From Durusdinium trenchii (taxonomy: Eukaryota; Sar; Dinophyceae; Suessiales; Symbiodiniaceae): 64,000 nt of DNA. Both the position numbers and the translations under genes were made by a program. Positions 32,942 to 44,148 of the stretch are shown in pieces. The stretch is taken from contig CAXAMN010005347.1 of the NCBI GenBank assembly GCA_963970005.1, positions 248,001-312,000 on the forward strand. Reading direction: 5' to 3'. The notes beneath the pieces were generated by a model. That model saw only the letters and a list, made by a program, of their open reading frames with translations. It had not been told where the DNA came from and searched no databases. Positions within the stretch are counted from its first letter, which is position 1, and each line of letters begins with the position of its first letter.

Positions 32942-35136
32942 TGTTTAAATAGCAATTTCGTGGGACCCAGTGTTTATCAAAGGTCCGGTTCAAGTGCTGG
33001 AACATGCTGGAAGCATTCTTCACTTCGTCTGATCTCTGAACGCTCGGCACTCAAAACATTCCGCAGTTCCTCTCCGTAGCTACTTGAAAGGCTATTGCAG
33101 TGCACAGCCTTAGTTGCACCATGTTGCACCAACAACCAAGTTAAACAAAAAACCCTGGCCCTAAGAATATGTTGTTAATTGTTGTTAGATTCCATCAGAA
33201 CGGAAAAGGGAAGTGCTCTTCTCAGCTTCTCTTCCCAACTGCCAAAAGCGGTGCGGTGCTCGGCTACTCCCGGCTCGGTCCGAGTGCCCCGGACATCTCG
33301 TTCCGTTCGCGCCCTGACGGGTGGTGAACGCCCGTCCCGGGTGACTGCCGGGTGAAGGTCCGGCTCCGGGTGAACCCAAGTCGAGGGCGTTTGGCGTTTG
33401 GGGCCGATGATTTCGGTGCTCAGAGCGTCAACTGCGGAAGCCCGAACACTTGGCCGTCCACGGTCATGTCAGAGGCCCTGTAACTGCTGAGTCACTGCTA
33501 CGTACTGCATGCTACGTACTCCTGTCTCCTGAAGCAACACAGGGGGACCAGTGTCATCATAGGTACTAGCTGGGTGGGTGATGTAAACTATCCCAATACA
33601 TATTCACCCATTGTGATCACATGGGATAACCATGCCCAAACATCGACGTGATCCCAGATTCAGAATGTGGTTCCTTTTGTATGAATATCTCAACGTCACT
33701 AAACCATTTGCAAGCCACCACCCAGTCACTTCCGCCGCCCCCCAAAAAGAAAACCAACCGCACCAAGCACACCCAAACCATCCCAAACCCGCCTATAGTT
33801 CTATTCATGACACACACACCGACCCGCACACACCCACCCGATTTCGCCCAGTTCACGTCTTCTCCGAACCCAAACTCCGCGAGTCCAACGCGGCCCCAAG
33901 CATCTTCTCAACCGAAGAAAACCCGCGGGGAAACGGGTTTAGAAACGGGTCCAACACGCCAAACGCATCGGCCTTGCACCTGGTCATCGGGGCAACATCC
34001 GAAGTCTCCGGCATCAAGCCTCGTCGGGCCGAGGACCCCGAGTCCGGCGAAACCGCCCGCCCGATGGACCGAGGGGTCCGGGTTGGGTTTCCTCGATGCC
34101 GATGGACCCGACCGAAACTCTGTAGAGGTCTCCGAAGTGCGACTTGGAAGACTTTGACCTGGCAGTGGTGCTGGGTATAGATCGATATCCTTCTTGAACA
34201 GCTAGTAATAGTTGAACTGGTTTCCTATGGTGAAACCAATCCAACCATCTCCTCAGTCCATGGGACCCGAATCCCGTCGGTTCTTGCTTTCGGCCCAGCT
34301 TCTAGCTGGATCTATATAGGGGGTCGATTCCTCTTCGGATCCGAACGGGATCGGTCCTTGGTTTCGGCTGTACCAAGCGGCTTGCGACCGTCGGCGCCGT
34401 TGTTTCAAGTGTTCGAACGGTTTTTTCGTCGCTCCACCAAGCCACGGATTGCGACAGAGTGTTCGTTCCTCTTGCGACTGGGGCCCTCGAGTTAGTGCGA
34501 CAAAAGAGGGTTTTGGCATCCAATCAACATGCTGCGGGGACGGATCACACTCCAAGAGACCTATATATAATATATGGACAAAAGACTAGAGAGTCAATCG
34601 CTTTGAATTCGCTTTGACCCAACCAACATCCATGCTCTTCTCGCGCGCGCTTTCGCGGTGTCCAAGAGACCCATTACAATTCTGCCCGCTCCGTAGCGCC
34701 CAGCCACTCCGGCAGCTGATGGCCTGCAGAGGTCGGCGGTGTCACGGTTCCGCCCATCCACCGGTCCCTGGAGAGGTCGGCGAAATGAGTTGTTTCACAT
34801 GTCCAATTTTAGAATATGTCGAATACAAACAAAGGCAAATGTGGCCATTGGAACACATGGTTGGGACAACAAGACACCGTCTTGGGCGAACTTCCACATC
34901 TGTATATTGATTTAAAGACATATATAGTCATGAGGCACAAGAAGTCATGTGCCCGCCAGAAGATGGGTATGCCCAACTTGTCCAGGAGATGTGTTCCAAG
35001 TTCGCAAGCAAACCAGCACCGTCTTCTCCTCTGTGTAACAACTTCCTCGCCTGAGGCCTCTCGACTGGAGAGCAGCATTCCCTAAGGGCGGCAAATGGTT
35101 GACCGTTGGAAAGGTGTCAGAAAACCACAAGCCAAT
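32942..35136. other. No gene assigned; GC-rich blocks
   Basis: 33190-33480 and 33840-34130 are GC-rich. Two overlapping plus frames (33632-34180 and 33648-34157) are long but proline/threonine-rich and have no domain; neither can be preferred. CCGGGTGA is repeated three times at about 33336-33372. Confidence 0.4.
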
Positions 35137-35168
35137 TATTCTTAATGAGACCAATGATTCTTAATGAG

Positions 35169-35268
35169 TCCTATTAGCACGGCCGAGTGGATGTTGATGG
35201 TTCAGTTGCAGGCCTTGTTCAAAAATAGTGATGTATTGTTTACCAACTGTTACAGGTAATAAGGACAG
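35169..35268 (+). repeat. Family-K dispersed direct repeat, copy 1
   Basis: About 100 bp alignable with 42164-42267: TCCTATTAGCA, then GTGGATGTTGATGGTTCAGT, TGCAGGCC, AAAAATAGT, TGTTTACC, CTGTTAC and AGGACAG in the same order. Ends are weakly inverted (TCCTATTA against TATTAGGA in copy 2). Confidence 0.65.
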
Positions 35269-35612
35269 TTGATCAAATTATGTTCATCAAATCATCTTTT
35301 CATCAACAAAATCCGAGGTGGTTCCAACTATTTCGTACACAAAATACATCAAAAATGATATCCTACCAGTAATTAGGACAACTTCTGTTTAGAAGGTGGG
35401 ACTCGGCTCAAGGTTTCAGGCTCCAACATGTTCCAAGCACCGATCTGAGTAAGTTGGGATTGACTCATGCTGCATATAAACCTCTCCGAGTGGCGACCCC
35501 TGTTGCTGATGAACTTGGTTCAACGGCCAAGGGAGGAAGGGCCTCGCGGTCATGTGAACTGACGGCAAACTGATGAGAATTCACAGTTGCACATCTCAAT
35601 AAATGTATACTC
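35269..35612. other. No gene seen
   Basis: AT-rich spacer. CAGTAATTAGGACAAC at about 35367 resembles the family-K end. Confidence 0.45.
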
Positions 35613-35721
35613 CCTGAAACAATCATGGAAGTCGAGCGTGGGACCCTGGCAAACCGGAGTTCCTCTAGAAAAAAGGGGACCCTGCAAGATCGCTTCCATG
35701 TTTGTTGGAGGGAGGGTACAT
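35613..35721 (+). mobile_element. Family-E palindromic element, copy 3
   Basis: The left end is ATGTATACTCCCTGAAACAA, then TCATGGAAG. The right end, reverse-complemented, is ATGTACCCTCCCTCCAACAA, then ACATGGAAGCG. The interior differs from the other copies (GGGACCCT repeated twice). Confidence 0.6.
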
Positions 35722-36804
35722 TGGTACATGTCAAATTTCATGGTCGACGGTCTTCCTGCTGGTACAACTTGATTGATAGATGGACTGGGTGAATGGGTGG
35801 GGCCATGGCGGTTGGTTACTCGAAGAAACTTGTCCGACCAAATAACATCAGTATAGATCTCAGGTTGCTGCTAGAAATTTGCCATCTGGTACAATCTACC
35901 CTACAACCAGCTTGTTGCGTACAACTCTGGCCCAACTCTTCTGTTGCAGTGCTGAACTCAGAAATGTTCAGGCGGCCAAGTAGGTCCCCAAACAAAAATA
36001 TAGGGGACTGAGAGTAGGCTGTATTGTTGGTGGGTAAGTGTTGCTGGTGGTTTCTCCCGAAAGACACCTTGAACTCCATGGTAAGCAAGAACTTGGCAAA
36101 GCAGCTGATAGAGAGTCAATCAATTCTTCCCCCGATGTGTCTCAATGCAGCTATCCCAGCATCAATTTGATGATATCGATATGAGTGAACGCAAAAGGCT
36201 TTTCGCCGCTGATCACAGCTTCCTCAGAACGAAACCCATCTCCAACACTGGATGCCCCGGGGCCTGTTCACCGTTGATTGACAATCCCACCTGCGGCAAA
36301 GTTCAGAAGAAATCGGAGCAAAGCTCTGCATGTGATGCACAAAACTGCGATGGAGGGTTAGCATGGATGATGACTTCTAAATTCATCTAAATTCCTTGTG
36401 ATGCACCCTCATGCCCTAGAAACAGCTCCCAAAGACCCTGGTAAAGCCTAGCAGCAACAAGGTGTTGTGTTCTTGTTTCCTGTGGCTTGAGTAGTACCCA
36501 TTCTAGTGGCAGTGTATCTCACATACACCTATACCTAGCAAGCACCGTCCTAAAATTGTGTTGTCTGAATCTCGGTGGAGCCAGCCGTACCATCCAACTC
36601 ACATTTGTTTTCCTGCACCACGACGCCTCAGAATTCAGAACTTGCATGGGCGTGTATATCAAATATAATATCAAAGAGGGATTCTCCCCTTACACTTATT
36701 AAACAAATAGACTTTCATTGGAGAGAGCCTGTGTTCATGTTTAATTGTTTAAGTCAACAAAAAATGCAAAAAAAACTTTATACAAACCTATACCAATACC
36801 AATT
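35722..36804. other. No gene seen
   Basis: A plus frame at 36145-36390 (LFAADHSFLRTKPISN) is weakly protein-like but has no splice support. Otherwise nothing noticed. Confidence 0.4.
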
Positions 36805-36894
36805 CCCAGACGCTCCATGTATGCCGTATATGCCTACATTGGGGTGGTTTGAGGGGTCAATGTAGGCATATATGGCATACATGGAGTGTCTGGG
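36805..36894 (+). mobile_element. Family-A palindromic element, best-preserved copy
   Basis: Two 36-base arms (36805-36840 and 36859-36894) match at 34 of 36 positions around an 18-base loop GGGGTGGTTTGAGGGGTC. Tips are CCCAGAC and GTCTGGG. The immediate flanks are ATT on both sides (36802-36804 and 36895-36897), possibly a 3-bp target duplication. No coding capacity. Confidence 0.8.
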
Positions 36895-37051
36895 ATTGGC
36901 TTGTTTCGTTCCGCACCGAACCGTTCCGGGCGTTGCGAACTACGCCGCGGGGACGGTCTCCCGTCTGGTATTCCTACGACCGTCCGCCCAACCAAAAACA
37001 CACCCAAAGGGCTGCAGCCAAAGGGTTTTGGTGGACATCCCGAATATGGAG

Positions 37052-37081
37052 GGGTTTAGGGTTTAGGCTTTAGGCTTTAGG
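37052..37081 (+). repeat. Interstitial telomere-like repeat (TTTAGGG)n
   Basis: Reads GGG TTTAGGG TTTAGGC TTTAGGC TTTAGG: four heptamers, one canonical plant/dinoflagellate-type TTTAGGG unit flanked by GGG, two units ending in C, and a final partial unit. Confidence 0.75.
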
Positions 37082-39120
37082 ATGCTTAAGGACTCTGTTC
37101 CATTTTTCTGGGGTCGCCCAGGTGCTGCCAAATGAGGGCCGATGCGCCGAGGCCCGCCTGGACAACGGGACATTGCAACGGGGAGCATCCACAAAGGGCA
37201 CCTGACATGGCGGGCGATGCGCGGACGTGATGCGGAAGCAGGGAGAGGGGATGTCCGATGCAAAACGGTCTCATTTTTCAGATACACTCTGACTGAAGTG
37301 GATCGCATGATGGCATGGTCTCGAAAAGAAGACACGATCCTCTTGAAGCACAGGGGGTGAACTCCACTTCCAATGTCACTTGGCTGTGGGTCATGGTGGA
37401 AACGACGGCATCTTCCTGTCCGTCACACCTCATGGGGCATGGGCAAGTTGTAGAGGTCGCTGTCTTGCTCGGGCCACCAGTAGTTATGCCTGAGTCCGCC
37501 ATGGCTGCAGCCGAGGCACCTTCACAAATGTGTTGAAGGAGCTTTTTGAGGATTCACCCCAGGCCTATACCTAATGGGAAACCATGAATGTCAGAACATG
37601 TCAGAACCTAAAGAAAAACATTGTGAGTTTGCTTGTCGTTTCTCCCCACAGGTGGATTTGATGGTCAAAAGACTTTGCATGGACACTTGGGAGTGGAGGC
37701 CACAAAAAACAAACACTACATTGGCTTGTTCACTAGGAATCTCTGCTGATGTTTGCCTCTTCTTTGTATCAGTAGAGCGAAACAGTATGTGATAAGCTGA
37801 GGTACTTGATGTGGCAAATTATAGTTGGTGAACTCTGTATTATGAACATAACACTGGCCCAACTGATGTAATCGGTTCATAGCTCAAGCGATGAAGGCTG
37901 TGCGTGCCCTCACCTTCAACAACTGTTGCATTGTGATGCGAGGACTATCTTTTTATATGCCATTCTTTTGCAAAGTTGGCTCACTCAGTTCGAGCTCAAA
38001 AGTGGAAGCCCTTAGTTTTAAGGAACCACGGATAGTTCCATAACACTGGCCCACGGATAGGAACCAACTAAGGCCTAGGGCCTTTAAAGGTGAGCCCTTC
38101 AAGTTCCACGGAATTCACAGTTCTTCAGCTCTTACCGCCCAAGAAGCACATCGGTGCCGCACGGGCGACCTGGGCGAAACATGGACGAGGTGACGAGGCT
38201 CCTCCAGTCGACGACCATCTGACGTACAAAAGCCAGGAAGGAGGAAAAGAAATCCATTTAAAACAAAAAAACATGACAGAATCATGACTGAAGAAGAATA
38301 ATCCATGAACTTCATCCATGAAGATGAATCCATGAATCAAAACTGTTTCTTCTGAAGATGAATCCATGAACTTCGTCACCGCCACAGGGGTCCGACTTAC
38401 AGACTCATCAACACAGCTTCCTCTACCTCGATAACTACCGAAATCAAGCGGCACCACGGCCACTGGCAAACTCCAAAGAGGCCACTTTGAAGGTGCTGGG
38501 AGTTTTCCTCTTCAGGCATGTTTGATAATTTTTGTGATGGCACAAAAATGGCCCAAACATGGCCAGCCATCATCAAGGGGCCGTTCGTCTGAACGGCCCA
38601 TGTTCTCGCCACAAAAAGCGGCCCAAGGGATCTGTTCACGGAAGAATGCACCGATTGAAACAGGTCCAGATCAGGGTCAGGAGCCTACGTTCAACGCGCG
38701 GATGCAAGAACATGCACAAAGAAACAAGTTTAAACCATTTGAAACGGCAGTGCAACATGTGCCAAAAAAAGGTTGTGTGGTTACGTATTCAACATCATTG
38801 ATGGTGTACAAGTAGTATGTAGCAAATAAGGAGCCCGCAAATGCACCAGGACGTTGGTGCTTGGGAATGCAAACCTTGCATCTTCCATCATCATCTTCTT
38901 CCACAAATGTAGACTCGTGATTAATTAACCCACACCCACCTGGAAAAACAGGTCTGGAGGCTTCGGGGTGTTATGAATCGAGGAGTGGTACAGTACATCT
39001 CAATCTCCAGCAAAGCGTTCTGTGGTCCCTGTTTCGAAAAAGTCTTGCGATGAAGAGAAAGCCAGGGGAGTTCATTGGCAACTGAAATAGGTTCATCCTC
39101 TATAGGGGGACCCAAAAAGA
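37082..39120. other. No gene seen; imperfect repeat 38,290-38,370
   Basis: GAAGATGAATCCATGAA occurs at about 38320-38336 and 38354-38370, with shorter AATCCATGAACTTC relatives. No reliable frame. Confidence 0.45.
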
Positions 39121-39230
39121 ACATGTGGATTACTATGGATTCTCAGTTCATCCTAACAGGGATTATTCGTGGATCATAGGCCTTAGGAGTTCATCCTTGG
39201 ATTCTCATGGATTCTCAGTTCTCCATGTTT
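39121..39230. repeat. Imperfect TGGATTCTCAGTTC repeats
   Basis: GGATTCTCAGTTCATCC (39138), GAGTTCATCCTTGGATTCTC and GGATTCTCAGTTCTCC form a decayed local array just before the decamer tandem repeat. Confidence 0.5.
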
Positions 39231-39240
39231 TCTCGTGTTC

Positions 39241-39280
39241 GTTTCACTTCGTTTCACTTCGTTTCACTTCGTTTCACTTC
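39241..39280. repeat. Perfect decamer tandem repeat (GTTTCACTTC)4
   Basis: Four identical 10-bp units without mismatch. Confidence 0.95.
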
Positions 39281-40366
39281 CTTCCAAGTGGCCAGAGATC
39301 AAGTCCTCATGGCCGTCCGTGAACTGAAACGAACCCGCCGTCGAGCGCTTCCTGTGCAGCGAAGCCCATGGGACCCGCCATGGGACCCGCAGCGAGCGAG
39401 GTTGGAAATGCCAGGCACCACGTCCGACATGTCGAAAATATGAGAACTCCTGGTTCATTCATTTCATGCCCCTCCTGGATCCACATAGACAATCATAGAC
39501 ATACCAAACCTGAGGTAAGTGATTGGAGACGATATTTAGGCGCCCAGGGGAGGTGGCCCAGGAAGTCATACTTTCTGAGGTACGGTGGCAGTGGATCCAG
39601 GACGCGATTGATAGCATTGGTCCTCCCCGGTCGGGTGGTTTACAGAGCCCTCCCCAGGACGATGTGTTTTCCATCCAATAGCAAACCTGAGAAACAACTT
39701 TGGAAGGTGCTGGAATAGGTGCTGGAAGGTTTCATCTTGTCTATCTTGTGTTGGTTCTTCCTGAATCATCCTTATCATCCTTGCTTCATCTGACTTCATA
39801 AGACCCTCTGGATTTGGCCAAAATTGCCTCGTTGCTTTCCGCATGAAGCCCATTCAGCTCAAAAAAGGATGCATGTCATCCAGATCCAAACAAGCCTCCG
39901 TTACATCAACGCTGCAACCCTTCGACCGAAACCGCCCACCGAAAGCTTTCCCTTTTCCCCGGACCTACCGACCAACCGCCACACCCGAAACTGTTGCTCG
40001 GCACGGCAAACCGGTGTCGCTCTGCGGCAAACCGGTCCTCCAACAGGCATGCTTCATGGGTCCAAGGTGAACCCACGTCCATGCATCGCAACCCTGCGTC
40101 TCCTGAAGGCGCAACCCTGACTTCGTCTGCGTGAAAGAACTCAAAGAACAGGGAGGAAAGCAAGGAAGACGAGTGAAGTAGAATGAAGTTGTTATGTTGA
40201 AATAGACCTTTACTGGCCCACAAGGAGCTCAATGGTAAGAGCTTTGAGCTTGTTGTCTGATGCAGGGAACGGATGTGCTTCTAAAAAGAGCAATCCTCTC
40301 CGCTACTCTCTACTGAGAGATATAGCAACTCACCCAAATGATCACCCGTGCTCACCCACTTTTTAG
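39281..40366. other. No gene assigned
   Basis: Overlapping frames on both strands at 39368-39853; the minus frame around 39640-39840 (SDEARMIRMIQEEPTQDRQD) is mildly protein-like but ambiguous. Confidence 0.35.
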
Positions 40367-40431
40367 GTCGAAGCAAATGGTCGAAGCATGCCGAATGGAT
40401 GCCAACGGTCAATATGTTTGTGATATCCAAG
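40367..40431 (+). CDS. Possible short internal exon
   Basis: The acceptor CCCACTTTTTAG (AG at 40365-40366) and donor AAG/GTAGGG (GT at 40432) bound 65 bases. Two frames are open: one reads RSKWSKHAEWMPTVNMFVIS, the other EACRMDANGQYVCDIQ. Splice contexts are good, but the short length means this could be chance. Confidence 0.2.
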
Positions 40432-42163
40432 GTAGGGCTGTCCCAGGTCATACAGTCAGTCCTAAGATGTCCAAAAAACCGTACCGGAGACCTGAACCTG
40501 GCAAACGCTGCAATCTGAAAAATCTGCAAGAGAATCGATGTGGTGTTTGAGCGATTCGCCCCTGGAACAGCAAATCCGGGTAGGTCCGAAGAACCTCAAC
40601 CGCTTGCATGGTCCGAAGAACCAGGAACCAGTTACGTACATGGTCCTCAAGCTTCAGCAACGACCAACATACCCAAGCCAAACCCAAGTACCGAAAAACA
40701 AATAATCGTAAACACATGTTCCAGTGGCCCTTGAGCCTTTGCTCATCTACAAACGAGAACAAAGGTTCTTATCCCTAGCTCACCTGCTGCAACCTCAACC
40801 CCAGTCAGGTGTTTACAATCACTTAGTCATGCCCAAGGTTCTGTGCAGAGCTTCTGGCAGTGCCCCGCACTCTCAACCTAATGCCGGAAACTTCAGGCGG
40901 AAAACCAATCGATCTTGGTGACTTGAAGCCTTCCTGCAGCCAGCTACCTCCATAGTGGACGGTTCCGGAAGATATTGACATGCTGCAGGAAGATGTTGAT
41001 ATGCTTTTGAAAAGGACTTGACAGGGAATTGATTGTTTTGGACATGAACATCAGGAGCCTAGAACCAAAATTACGATGATTACAGGTTTCTTTAATTCCC
41101 TTCGCCCTTTTTTCAGTCACCGGCATGTCGGCATGTATAGTATTAAGTTTAACGACTCACTGTGTTTGTTGCGGAGCTACAAGTACTTTATGGATCTGGG
41201 AACGGGATAGGGACCATCTTTCTTATTAGAATTGCAATCTTTGGAATTTCACTTGAAAGACGAGGACTCCTCTTCGGAACTTCTTCCAAAACGCAAATGG
41301 TTCAAACCCCTCCAGCTACCACCCCTCCCGTTCAACCGGAGTTCCAACGTCTGACTGTCTTACGTCTTGGGGCTCCAGTGGACAGTTCCGCACCAAAGGT
41401 CGTTCTCCCCCACCACAAGCCGACTCTGCGGAACCACGCGGTCCGGTCAAGACCGGTCAAGACCTGCCCGATCAGCGGAGTCGAACTCGGAGAGACTCGG
41501 TTCATTCAACAAACCTTCAAATTGGTGTCCTGAACGAATCCACCTCCAGGGACCTTCTAGGCCATCACAGGCTGGGAGATGCTGGAGGCTTTGGAGGCTC
41601 CTTCCGCTCGCGTCTCCACGTCGACTCCTCTCGCGTCGCGACGTCCAACCGAGCGGCGTTCGCCGAATTGAAGCGGAACATCTTCGATGAGATCAGGTCG
41701 AAGCCCACCTGGGGGCCGTCAAGTCGTCTGGGGGATGTGCTCTGCGGCCGCCCCAATGGGAATACACTGCCAGGGCCAGCAGGGGGATCCAAGAATCGGG
41801 GCCCATCTGTCTCTCTGTCACAGGTCCTACATTCTGTGCAAACACAGTCAGACCGTACTTTCTCTGGCAAGTGGTGCACAAAAAGTCCTTCCGTAGAGCG
41901 ACTTTCTCCCAGGTGTCTGAAAAGAAAAGGCTTCACCAAATGTTCCCGTTGTCTTTTTCGTGGTTTCCACCCCCCCCAAAAAATCCAAGTTTAGATAAAG
42001 TCGACTTTTCCTGGGTATGTAGGTACAAGTGCCAAAAAATGCCAAAAGCATACTGGGCAGCCCAGTGAACAAAAAATCCCGAAATCAGGGTCCGTTCCTC
42101 AATCCGCAAAGCAATATACGGTTCCACATAGTTCCACCGTTCCTCATATCCACATTGGGTCTA
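40432..42163. other. No gene assigned; mixed frames near 41.7 kb
   Basis: At 41565-41939 both strands carry long frames. One minus frame reads CTTCQRKYGLTVFAQNVGPV, then TERQMGPDSWIPLLALAV and is protein-like with a CXXC pair, but phase and exon limits cannot be fixed. Confidence 0.35.
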
Positions 42164-42267
42164 TCCTATTAGCAGGATTTACCAGGGCCCAGTGGATGAT
42201 GATGGTTCAGTTGCAGGCCAAAAATAGTAAAAAACTGTTTACCGGCTGTTACTGGTATTAGGACAGA
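42164..42267 (+). repeat. Family-K dispersed direct repeat, copy 2
   Basis: Matches 35169-35268 over its length with small gaps, including GATGGTTCAGTTGCAGGCC. Ends TCCTATTA and TATTAGGA. Confidence 0.65.
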
Positions 42268-43741
42268 CCCAATATCCACATGGATAGTCTGCAATCTGCA
42301 ACTTCGAGGATCGTCTTGTGATGTCTTGTGCTTTGAGGATAGTCATTGACATGACATGGCCTGGGTGACACGAGAAGGGGTGAATAAAATGCTTTTTCTG
42401 ATTCGTGGCTGTTCAATTGGCGCGTTGGTTCCCAGGTGGTGCAAATTCTATAGGTTTCATCCATGCTATGACCATCTGAGGCAGTTCATCACCTGTGGCG
42501 CAAAGACACCCTAGTGGCGCTGGAAACCTGAGCCAATGAACTCAAACTCTTAGCTAAACCTGTGGCAGTTCCAGTGCAGTGCCAGTTCAGCGTCTTGAAT
42601 GCGTCTTGAGCCCGTTGAGTTCAGCACTAGCAGGTACTGAAACCACTCCACACATCTTTGTACTCTATACTCTATCTATACATGATGAGTCTATATATGC
42701 TCATTTCACATCTTGTACCGACATCTTAAGCAGCCCCCTGCTCATGGAAGAAAAGAAACAACTCGCCAAACTGAACCCTTCGGTTTCACCACACCTGAAG
42801 AAGTCAACCTCCAATCCCTCCAATCCCTCCACCAAGCCGCCACTTGCTTCGGGCAGTCAAAGCCGATTTGCCACCTGAGAGGAGAAGTTTGCCCGGCTGA
42901 GGGAAAGGGGCCAAAGGAAGAATGCCATGCAGACTGCAACTTGCACAATTCATGCAATGAATCAATTTTTGATGGGCGTTTCATCCTCTCGGAACGTAAT
43001 GCAAAGACAAAGTCAGATATAGTCAGAGTACATCAGAGTACTCTAGACTTCGTATACACATACCCAATACCTATTATTTTGATGAGTTCAACTGCAATTC
43101 AACGCAGAAAAAGGCGCCATGTGGCCATCCGAGGCATTTCTCCGGTGAAAACAAATCAAAATCAGCCAAGCATCCGCAACAACTGAGTTTTTCGGTTGAG
43201 CTCCTAGCTGCGCCGATGGCCCAGAAACACCGCTAAAGAACACTATGGGACCGGACCGTCGACCAGACGATAACTGATCAACCAAAAGTGAGGTGAAAGG
43301 AAGCAGAAACCAACGCTTTCTATGCTTTCTCAAGCTCAAAGGAGCTGAAACATTATCAACACCAAGTATCCAGAATCTCTATATACCATTTGCTGCTTTT
43401 AGTTGAGCTCTAGACCCATCAGCAACCTTCAGATTAGCTCTAGCCAGCGTTCTTCACCGATCAACGCGGGACTCTTCCGCTTTCACATCCAAGAAAAAAC
43501 ACGTTGAACGTTAACGAAGATCGTCTCGCTGCGACATCTCGTGTCCTTCACGAAGGCTGGATGATGTGAGTAGGTGTGGTAGACCACATCTGTCAAGTGA
43601 CCTTCGCATCGATGACTTTGGCGAGCGAAACTTTCAGTGTGAGGCGAACCAGCGGGGCAGCAAAAGGTGGGACTTGGGTCTTAGAAAAACGACGAGGGTC
43701 TTTTGCATTCGTTCATGGCAGATGATTGCACTGGAAGTACT
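42268..43741. other. No gene seen
   Basis: A plus frame at 42713-43186 is long (about 157 codons) but has no recognisable motif and no splice support. Confidence 0.4.
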
Positions 43742-43855
43742 TACACTCCCTGAAATTAAAAGTGTAAGTTTATACCTGTTTGGTATTCCAGAAAATCGTC
43801 GTCTGAAATTGTGAGGCCACGCCATCCAATCTTCCATGCCACTTCAGGCAGTGTA
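43742..43855 (-). mobile_element. Family-E palindromic element, copy 4
   Basis: The left end is TACACTCCCTGAAATTAAAA. The right end, reverse-complemented, is TACACTGCCTGAAGTGGCAT, then GGAAGATTGGATGGCGTGGCC, here split by the period-matched GGATGGC core shared with copies 1 and 2. 114 bp. Confidence 0.6.
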
Positions 43856-43946
43856 CCACCCCACCTGTCACCGCTGGAGTCCCCACGGCCCAGTCGCGAA
43901 GGCGTTGACCCGCCCTATGTTCAGCGTTCGCGCAACAATAGACCTG

Positions 43947-44040
43947 CCCTAAGAATCCGGGCCTTCTAGGGTTTTGAGGGCCCGGACCCCTGCTATGGAG
44001 GGTCCGACCCCTGCCATGGAGAGCCCAAGGATTCTTAGGG
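43947..44040. mobile_element. Cloverleaf-like palindromic element, copy 2
   Basis: Perfect 12-bp terminal inverted repeat CCCTAAGAATCC (43947-43958) and GGATTCTTAGGG (44029-44040). Interior hairpins are GGGCC/GGCCC (43959-43963 with 43979-43983) and CGGACCC/GGGTCCG (43983-43989 with 44000-44006), followed by a weaker third arm. It shares termini and GGACCCT-type arms with 1236-1341. Non-coding. Confidence 0.7.
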
Positions 44041-44087
44041 TGTGCAAGAAATGCTGAGGTAAATCTCAAGTCTCAAAGTCAAGCCAA

Positions 44088-44148
44088 CCCAAACACTCCA
44101 TGTATGACATATTTACCTACACTGGGGTGGTTGAACCGGGGTCAATGT
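44088..44148 (+). mobile_element. Family-A fragment (left arm and core)
   Basis: CCCAAACACTCCATGTATGA, then CATATTTACCTACACTGGGG, core and TCAATGTAG. The right arm is cut off just after the core. Confidence 0.65.

Noticed and set aside
33336..33372. CCGGGTGA motif repeated locally and at 3593, 23485 and 50201
   Set aside because: Too short and without consistent flanks; could be base-composition noise.
33632..34180. Two overlapping plus-strand frames of about 170-180 codons
   Set aside because: Pro/Thr-rich low-information peptides in a CA- and GC-rich stretch; frames contradict each other.
40225..40265. tRNA-like D-arm (AGCTCAATGGTAAGAGC)
   Set aside because: No acceptor stem and no GGTTCRA-type T-loop at the right distance downstream, so not called as a tRNA or tRNA-derived SINE.
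41565..41939. CXXC-containing minus frame as a zinc-binding protein
   Set aside because: Competing frames on both strands and no second cysteine pair; exon limits cannot be set.
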